Shown here one piece after another: positions 21,086 to 25,748 of a DNA stretch of 25,748 bases. Source of the stretch: a bacterium (GTDB taxonomy: Bacteria > Planctomycetota > J058 > JAJDCP01); NCBI GenBank assembly GCA_030428695.1, contig JAUIEM010000101.1, positions 1 through 25,748 of the forward strand, read 5' to 3'. Within the stretch, counting starts at the first letter, position 1. Every line of letters starts with the position of its first letter. Position numbers and translations under genes: made by a program. The notes below the pieces were generated by a model. That model was not told the origin of the DNA, did not search any database, and worked only from the letters and a program-made list of their open reading frames with translations.

Positions 21086-21943
21086 TTAGTGCATCGCGCC
21101 ATCGACGGCAACGCTTGCATCGCCCTCGTAGACCAGCCGCGCGGGGCCCTCGAGCGTCACCGTATGTCCCTCCCCCGGCCAACGGACGCCGACCGTGCCG
21201 CCGGGCAGTCGCACCGCGCCTTCCTCCGCGAGCAGGCCGAGGGCGCGCCCGAGGACCCAGGCCGCGCAGGCCCCCGTCCCACAGGCGCGGGTCTCGCCGC
21301 TGCCGCGTTCCCAGACCCGCAGCAGCAGACGGCCGCGGTCCTCGACGCGGGCGAAGCCGACGTTGACCCGCTGAGGGAAGCGCGGGTCGCGTTCGATCGC
21401 GGGCCCGACGCGGGCGACCAGGGCGTCGTCGAGCGCGGGGACGAACAGCACCGCGTGGGGGTTGCCCATCGACACGGCGCTCAGCCGCAGGGTCTCGTCG
21501 CCGAGCGCGAAGTCCTCGTCGAGCGCGCGGCCGGCCGGTCCGAGCATCGGGATCTGCCCGCGCTCGAAGCGCGGGGCGCCGACATCGACCCGCAGGCGCG
21601 TGGCGCGACCCCCGGAGACGGCGCTGACCTCGACCGCGATGGTGCCGGCCAGGGTCTCGACGGTGAAGCGTCGCTCCCGCGTCCAGCCCTGGTCGAAGAC
21701 CAGCTTGGCGAAGCCGCGCATGCCGTTTCCACACATCTCCGCTTCGCTGCCGTCGGCGTTGAACATCCGCATCCGGAAGGCGCAGTGGTCCGAGCCGAGG
21801 ACCGCGATCAGCCCGTCGCTGCCGATGCCGGTGCGGCGGGGCGACCAGGCGCGGGCGAGGGCGGGCAGGTCGGGCGGAACCGCGGCGCGGGCGTCGATGA
21901 AGATGTAGTCGTTCCCGCAGCCCTCGAGCTTCCAGAAGTGCAC
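21086..21943 (-). CDS. dapF: Diaminopimelate epimerase
   Basis: This enzyme converts LL-diaminopimelate to meso-diaminopimelate, needed for lysine and for peptidoglycan cross-links, in the cytoplasm. The 285-residue protein has both catalytic cysteines in their blocks: Cys71 in EMCGNGMRGF and Cys221 in ACGTGACAA. The substrate-binding blocks GCGNDYIFID, RMRMFNADGSEAE, SMGNPHAV and VNVGFA are present. Length is normal. The GTG at 21943 shares its G with the TAG stop of the preceding gene (TAGTG), so translation is coupled to an exported protein of unknown role. Its presence argues for DAP-type peptidoglycan or at least for the DAP lysine route in this organism. Confidence 0.96.
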   Translation of the reverse strand: MHFWKLEGCGNDYIFIDARAAVPPDLPALARAWSPRRTGIGSDGLIAVLGSDHCAFRMRMFNADGSEAEMCGNGMRGFAKLVFDQGWTRERRFTVETLAGTIAVEVSAVSGGRATRLRVDVGAPRFERGQIPMLGPAGRALDEDFALGDETLRLSAVSMGNPHAVLFVPALDDALVARVGPAIERDPRFPQRVNVGFARVEDRGRLLLRVWERGSGETRACGTGACAAWVLGRALGLLAEEGAVRLPGGTVGVRWPGEGHTVTLEGPARLVYEGDASVAVDGAMH

Positions 21944-23319
21944 TACCGGCTCCGCCGGGACTTCTGCTTCGCGACGATGAAGTTGAGCAGGAGCTGCTGC
22001 AACGCGAAGCCGTCACCGTCGGGATCGGTCTGCTTCTGGAAGTGCGAGAGCACGTGCAGCACGGCGCCGCGCCGGCCCGTGGCGCGGGCCGGGAAGGGGA
22101 AGTACACCGCGACGCTGCCGAAGCCGCCGTAGGTGGTGGCGAGGTCGTCGCTCCACACCAGGGTCTCACAGCTCTTCGACAGGCGCAGGGTGTACGAGGC
22201 GCCGTCGATGTGCCAGGTGAAGTTCTTCAGGTCGAAGGGGTTGGTCGGGAAGACATCGGTCAGCAGCGGATGGTGGTGCGTGTGCTCGCCGGGCACGATC
22301 GGGAACTCGTGCTCGTCGGTGGCGCCCGCCATCGTCAGGGTGCTGCCGAAGGCGGGGGTGATGACGTTCTGCAGCTCCCAGTCGGAGGTGAACAGGTAGC
22401 CGCCGGCCGCGACGAAGGCCTTGACGAGCTCCCCGTTGATCGGCGTCTCTCCCGAGTCGCAGTTGAAGATCAGCACCGCGCGGGGGTCGAGGTCGAAGTC
22501 GTTGAACTCGGCGCGCTCGACCAGGGTGTAGGGCAGGTCGAGGGCCTCGAGCACCTGCTCGACCTCGTCGTAGATGCCTTTGACGACCACGATGTCGGCG
22601 GGCTCGAGCCCCTCGATCGCGGTGAAGTCGTCCGGGCGCCGGTTGCGCATGCGGTCGACGACCGTGCTCTCGCTGCCGCCGGTGGGCTCGCGACCCGCCG
22701 CGCCGAAGTCCGGCTCGAGGATCTCCCACAGCTTGCGCCAGTCCTCGGCCGTCTCCGCGCTCTCGCCGAGCACCTGGGTCAGGGCGTTGACGAGGGCGCC
22801 GGCCAGGCGTCCGTCGGGATCGCGCCGCTCGAGCTCCGCGTAGCGCTCGATCGCCGGGGACACCGCCCAGGCCAGGCGCCGGGCCGCGAGGAGCTCGACG
22901 GCGCGCAACGCGATGCGGAGGTCGTCGTCCTCGAGCAGCGCGGCGAAGCGCTCGGGATCTTCCCGCGCCGTCAGCACCTCGACGAGCAGGAAGCGCACCG
23001 GATAGGGCGTCCGCGACTTCTTGACGGCCTTGTCGATGGCCTTCTGCGCCTTCGGGTCGTCCATGCCGGCGAGCACGTCGACGGTTCCCTCGTACACGTC
23101 GAAGGCCAGACAGGCGGGCAGGACCTCGAGGATGGTCTCGACGGCGCGGTCGCTGTTGTCGGCGCCGACCGCCTCGATGCCCGCCATCACGCCGGGGCCG
23201 TCGGACGTGCGCACGGCGCTCTCGAGGGCCTCGCGAGCTGCCTTCCACGCGCTCTTGTCCAGCTCATCGGCCATCAGGGTCGTGACCAACAACATCGCGA
23301 TCAGACCGCACCGAGTCAT
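21943..23319 (-). CDS. Exported helical-repeat protein with a C-terminal Rossmann-like (GATase/DUF4159-like) domain
   Basis: This 458-residue protein starts with a signal peptide (MTRCGLIAMLLVTTLMADE). The N-terminal half is helical with HEAT-like pairs (AVETILEVLPACLAFDVYEGTVDVLAGMDDPKAQKAI, then YPVRFLLVEVLTAREDPERFAALL). The C-terminal half has an alternating beta/alpha fold: ADIVVVKGIYDEVEQVLE, RAVLIFNCDSGETPIN, VKAFVAAGGYLFTSDWEL, then HTHHHPLLTDVF and VLHVLSHFQKQ. This resembles the class I glutamine-amidotransferase-like/DUF4159 fold often found in exported proteins of Planctomycetota, but I see no catalytic triad. It has GGAGGT six bases before the ATG at 23319. The stop overlaps the dapF start by one base. 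A role in the envelope is plausible from export and from coupling with dapF, but not shown. Confidence 0.8.
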   Translation of the reverse strand: MTRCGLIAMLLVTTLMADELDKSAWKAAREALESAVRTSDGPGVMAGIEAVGADNSDRAVETILEVLPACLAFDVYEGTVDVLAGMDDPKAQKAIDKAVKKSRTPYPVRFLLVEVLTAREDPERFAALLEDDDLRIALRAVELLAARRLAWAVSPAIERYAELERRDPDGRLAGALVNALTQVLGESAETAEDWRKLWEILEPDFGAAGREPTGGSESTVVDRMRNRRPDDFTAIEGLEPADIVVVKGIYDEVEQVLEALDLPYTLVERAEFNDFDLDPRAVLIFNCDSGETPINGELVKAFVAAGGYLFTSDWELQNVITPAFGSTLTMAGATDEHEFPIVPGEHTHHHPLLTDVFPTNPFDLKNFTWHIDGASYTLRLSKSCETLVWSDDLATTYGGFGSVAVYFPFPARATGRRGAVLHVLSHFQKQTDPDGDGFALQQLLLNFIVAKQKSRRSR

Positions 23320-23477
23320 GCGTACACCTCCGCCCGGGTATCGGGTACTCCAGCATGCCGCCTCGGCGGGCGGAACGCAATCCCGGCACCGCTTCCACGG
23401 ACGCCGTCCCGGCCCGTCAGGCACGGTCCGGAGGAAGACGGGTGGAGGCGACGGAGGGGCGAGCGTCCGGAACGGGT

Positions 23478-24077
23478 TCAGGACACCGCTTCGAGGACCG
23501 CGGGTGTACGGGCGGCGGCGAGCTGTTCGCGGTAGCAGCGATGGCAGGTCGGGAAGTACTTCTCTTCGGCCCCGAGGTCGACCGCCGGGCCGGTGACGGT
23601 CGCGACGCCGTTCTTGTGCTTGAGGTTGAAGACCGCCTTGCGGTTGCAATAGGTGCAGGTGGTCTTGACCTCTTCGATGCTGTCGGCGATCTCGAACAGC
23701 CGGGCGGAGCCGGGGAAGGCGCGGGTGCGGAAGTCGGTGCGCAGCCCGTAGCAGATCACGGGGATGTCCGCGGTGCGGGTCAGGGCGTGCAGCTGGTCGA
23801 TCACCTTCGGGCTGAGGAACTGGGCCTCGTCGACCAGCACGCAGGAGACGCCAGCGAAGCGCTCGGCGGCGAGGACGCTCTCCGGCTCGAGGAAGACGTC
23901 GGCGCGCTGCCGCAGCCCGGCTCGGGAGACGACGTACTCCGCGCCGAAGCGGGTGTCCATCGCGGGCTTGGCGAGCACGACCCGCTTGCCCTGCTGCTGG
24001 TAGTTGTGAGCGACCGCCAGAAGATTCAGGGTCTTGGCGCTGCCGACGGTTCCATACCGGAAATAGAGCTTGGCCAT
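23478..24077 (-). CDS. tdk: Thymidine kinase (type II)
   Basis: This enzyme phosphorylates thymidine (and deoxyuridine) with ATP for the salvage pathway. The 199-residue protein starts MAKLYFRYGTVGSAKT, where the P-loop has Ala14 in place of the usual Gly before Lys15. Tdk variants with GSSKT at this place are known to me, so this is probably functional. The catalytic base is Glu84 in LVDEAQFLS. The structural zinc is held by CTYC (141-144) and CHRC (178-181). The lasso region and the GLRTDFR block are present. The ATG at 24077 has GGAGA a few bases upstream. Single gene on the minus strand; the HD-domain gene beyond it points the other way. Confidence 0.95.
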   Translation of the reverse strand: MAKLYFRYGTVGSAKTLNLLAVAHNYQQQGKRVVLAKPAMDTRFGAEYVVSRAGLRQRADVFLEPESVLAAERFAGVSCVLVDEAQFLSPKVIDQLHALTRTADIPVICYGLRTDFRTRAFPGSARLFEIADSIEEVKTTCTYCNRKAVFNLKHKNGVATVTGPAVDLGAEEKYFPTCHRCYREQLAAARTPAVLEAVS

Positions 24078-24133
24078 CCGGGTCTCCTCTCCCTCAGGGC
24101 TGCGATGGTGGAAGTCTACGTCCGCCCTCCGTC

Positions 24134-24165
24134 AAAAAAGGCGAGGCCCCGATGCGGGCCGGGGC
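24134..24165 (-). terminator. Possible terminator upstream of tdk, minus strand
   Basis: On the minus strand a GCCCCG stem (24160-24165 pairing with 24146-24151, 8-base loop) is followed after six bases by TTTTTT (24139-24134). The gap between stem and T-run makes it a weak terminator. It would end transcription entering tdk from the right, or a small antisense transcript starting near the HD-domain gene. The T-run could equally be part of a tdk promoter, since TAGACT follows 15 bases downstream. Confidence 0.3.
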
Positions 24166-24249
24166 TTTCCGCTCCAAACCGGGAACACACCACTGGATAG
24201 GGAACAGGACAGGAGGGACGTCCAGGCCTGCGACCCGAGGGTTGGCCTA

Positions 24250-24278
24250 TTGTGGACCCCGATGTCGCTCAATATACT
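24250..24278 (+). promoter_or_regulatory. Candidate sigma70 promoter of the HD-domain gene
   Basis: TTGTGG (24250-24255) is followed after 17 bases by TATACT (24273-24278, 5 of 6 match). It is about 85 bases before the ATG at 24362. The stretch from here to the ATG is notably less GC-rich than the rest of the window. Confidence 0.6.
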
Positions 24279-24361
24279 TAACTTCCGCAAAGCCAAGGAC
24301 AACCCGGCGTCGCCACCAGAGTGCATAAAGCGTTGGCGGCAAAAGAGAAGGGGATCGCTTC

Positions 24362-25748
24362 ATGGGCAAGAAATCGCAAAAGCCGGAAACCCTCGAGGCT
24401 GGCAAGCGGGTCGACGTCGAATCCGAGGTGACCCTGCAGGTCGCGACCGAGAATGCGATAGGCGCCGAGGCGACCTGGAAGCTGTTTCTGAAGCCCAAGG
24501 ATCAGGACAACGCCGAGTCGGCCGAGTTCAAGTACAAGAAGCCCGAGATCAAGGAGGCGCTCGAGAAGCCCCTCCCGATCAAGGACGACGCAGAGATCAA
24601 GCCGACCGGTCAGGGCGCGAAGCTGAAATTCAACATCAGCTGCGACCCCGAATACAAGATGAAGGATGACAAGCTCAAGTCGCTCGAGAGCAAGATGCCC
24701 GCGACCATCACCAAACCGATGGACATGGCCGGAAAGGGCGGCATCTACAAGTACGCGGCGACGCAGTTCGACTACTGCGCCAAAGAGCTCGTCAAGAAGC
24801 ACAAGATCTTCTACTGGTGGTCCGACCACGGTCACTACCACGCGGTCGACGTCGCCAAGAAGATGGAGAAGTGGGTCAAGTACTTCGCCGAGCCCTACAG
24901 CGCGAACGGGGTCTACTCCGAGGACTACAAGGAATTCGAGAAGAGCCCCGGCTGGGACAAGTACTACAACCTCGCGATCTGGGGCGGCTTCCTCCACGAC
25001 CTCGGCATGGGCGCCAACATGCGCCTGCGCAAGGAAGTCGAGGCGATGGACAAGATCGAGGCCATCCCGCAGCTCGAAGAGGCGGCGAAGGAGACCCTCG
25101 GCGTCGTCAAGTACATGGGCTCGTGGAAGAAGCTCCTCGACGAGCTGTTCGAGTACCTGCAGGCGATCAAGGACGGCAAGAAGACCGACGACGTCCTGCA
25201 GGCGGCGTTCAAGGACACCAACGGCGACAAGAAAGACTACACCTTCTCCGATGTTGACCCCGCCTCGCTCGACATCGACGACATCAAGAAGCGTGGCTTG
25301 AAGTGGTTCGCGAAGGAGTTCATCGCGAACCACAAGGACGGCATCCGCAACCGCCACAGCCTGAACAGCACGCTCTACTGCCTGCTGCCGGACAAGGGCG
25401 GCCTGATCGATGGCGTCGAGAAGAACGCGCTGCGCGAGTACTTCACCGAGTACGAGCTGCAGAAGCTCGCCCTGATGGTGTGCATGCACTCGAAGTCCAA
25501 GTACGGCCCCGAGAAGATCACCGACCAGGATCTCGCCCAGGGCTACGAAGACATCATGAACAACACCATCACCATGCGCGGCACGAACGACAAGTTCCAG
25601 GAGCCGGGTGAGTGGAAGCCCTTCTTCAAGAAGGCGGTCGATCCGAAGAACCCGGGCGACGACGAGTGGAAGCCCTTCGGCCCCTGGCTGCAGTCGCAGG
25701 AGTTCCGCTCGCAGGTCACGTTGACCAACACCGACGATGAAGTCGAGC
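24362..25748 (+). CDS. HD-domain metal-dependent phosphohydrolase-like protein, 3' end off the window
   Basis: At least 462 residues are visible; the frame runs off the window. The first ~110 residues are Lys-rich and beta-strand-like (VDVESEVTLQVATENAIGAE), possibly an Ig-like binding domain. From about residue 150 an HD-type metal site appears: SDHGHYHAVDV (His156, His160), FLHDLGMG (the HD pair His212-Asp213), RNRHSLNS (His332) and MVCMHSKSK (His376). The first motif resembles the H-x3-HAxDV pattern of cyclic-nucleotide phosphodiesterases more than the HD-GYP one, and no GYP motif is seen. No signal peptide or membrane helix is present, so it is cytoplasmic. Two EWKPF segments repeat near the end (417-421 and 435-439). 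The ATG has AAGGGG nine bases upstream. Substrate is unknown; a nucleotide or cyclic nucleotide is likely. Confidence 0.78.
   Translation, partial: MGKKSQKPETLEAGKRVDVESEVTLQVATENAIGAEATWKLFLKPKDQDNAESAEFKYKKPEIKEALEKPLPIKDDAEIKPTGQGAKLKFNISCDPEYKMKDDKLKSLESKMPATITKPMDMAGKGGIYKYAATQFDYCAKELVKKHKIFYWWSDHGHYHAVDVAKKMEKWVKYFAEPYSANGVYSEDYKEFEKSPGWDKYYNLAIWGGFLHDLGMGANMRLRKEVEAMDKIEAIPQLEEAAKETLGVVKYMGSWKKLLDELFEYLQAIKDGKKTDDVLQAAFKDTNGDKKDYTFSDVDPASLDIDDIKKRGLKWFAKEFIANHKDGIRNRHSLNSTLYCLLPDKGGLIDGVEKNALREYFTEYELQKLALMVCMHSKSKYGPEKITDQDLAQGYEDIMNNTITMRGTNDKFQEPGEWKPFFKKAVDPKNPGDDEWKPFGPWLQSQEFRSQVTLTNTDDEVE

Noticed and set aside
19361..22132. A 923-codon open frame on the plus strand
   Set aside because: It runs antisense to the SDR, Asp-Ser-Thr and dapF genes, which have real motifs. 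Long open antisense frames are expected with this GC-rich codon usage, and its translation is low-complexity Arg/Ala/Gly-rich.
1..25748. CRISPR arrays, tRNA or rRNA genes, prophage or integrase genes
   Set aside because: No regularly spaced repeats, cloverleaf or conserved rRNA stretches, and no recombinase or phage motifs were seen on either strand.

Overview
The window is about 25.7 kb of very GC-rich bacterial DNA with dense genes, frequent 1-8 bp overlaps between start and stop codons, GTG and TTG starts, several Hanks-type Ser/Thr kinases (one carrying MshEN-like N-terminal repeats), FHA and GGDEF modules, and many lipoproteins of unknown function. This mix suggests a member of the Planctomycetota or a similar large-genome environmental phylum. 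That assignment is inference: no rRNA or other phylogenetic marker is present, and I see no tRNA, CRISPR, integrase or transposase.

Layout from left to right. (1) 1-3060, minus strand: a zinc-type ABC importer operon (His/Asp-rich lipoprotein, ZnuA-like binding protein, ATPase, permease cut by the window edge), with a Fur/Zur-like operator and promoter upstream. (2) 3475-4923, minus: an M20 family metallopeptidase. (3) 5192-11353, minus: a signalling operon made of an MshEN-like/Ser-Thr kinase, an FHA-GAF-GAF-GGDEF diguanylate cyclase, a membrane-anchored kinase and, coupled to it, a membrane-anchored pseudokinase. (4) 11826-17301: a CGFS glutaredoxin, then five glycosyltransferases (one plus, four minus) that look like a surface polysaccharide locus. 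(5) 17672-18994, plus: a lipoprotein of unknown role. (6) 19064-23319, minus: an extended SDR epimerase/reductase, an acidic protein with repeated Asp-Ser-Thr motifs, DapF, and an exported helical-repeat protein coupled to dapF. (7) 23478-24077, minus: thymidine kinase. (8) 24362 to the end, plus: an HD-domain phosphohydrolase-like protein, cut by the window edge.

The most unusual non-coding feature is a dispersed, non-coding, near-palindromic element of about 180 bp, present three times (3198-3386, 11510-11687, 17373-17549). It has 16-bp inverted ends and folds back along its whole length. In every copy the same end faces the 5' end of a gene. A second, unrelated fold-back element of about 270 bp lies at 4924-5192. 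The stretches without genes that exceed 300 bp (3061-3474, 11354-11825, 17302-17671) are largely accounted for by these elements plus promoter and operator sequences.

Two genes (the GGDEF protein and the plus-strand glycosyltransferase) have no ATG/GTG/TTG where their domains begin. Both have an ATC codon in the context GGCC-ATC at the expected position.
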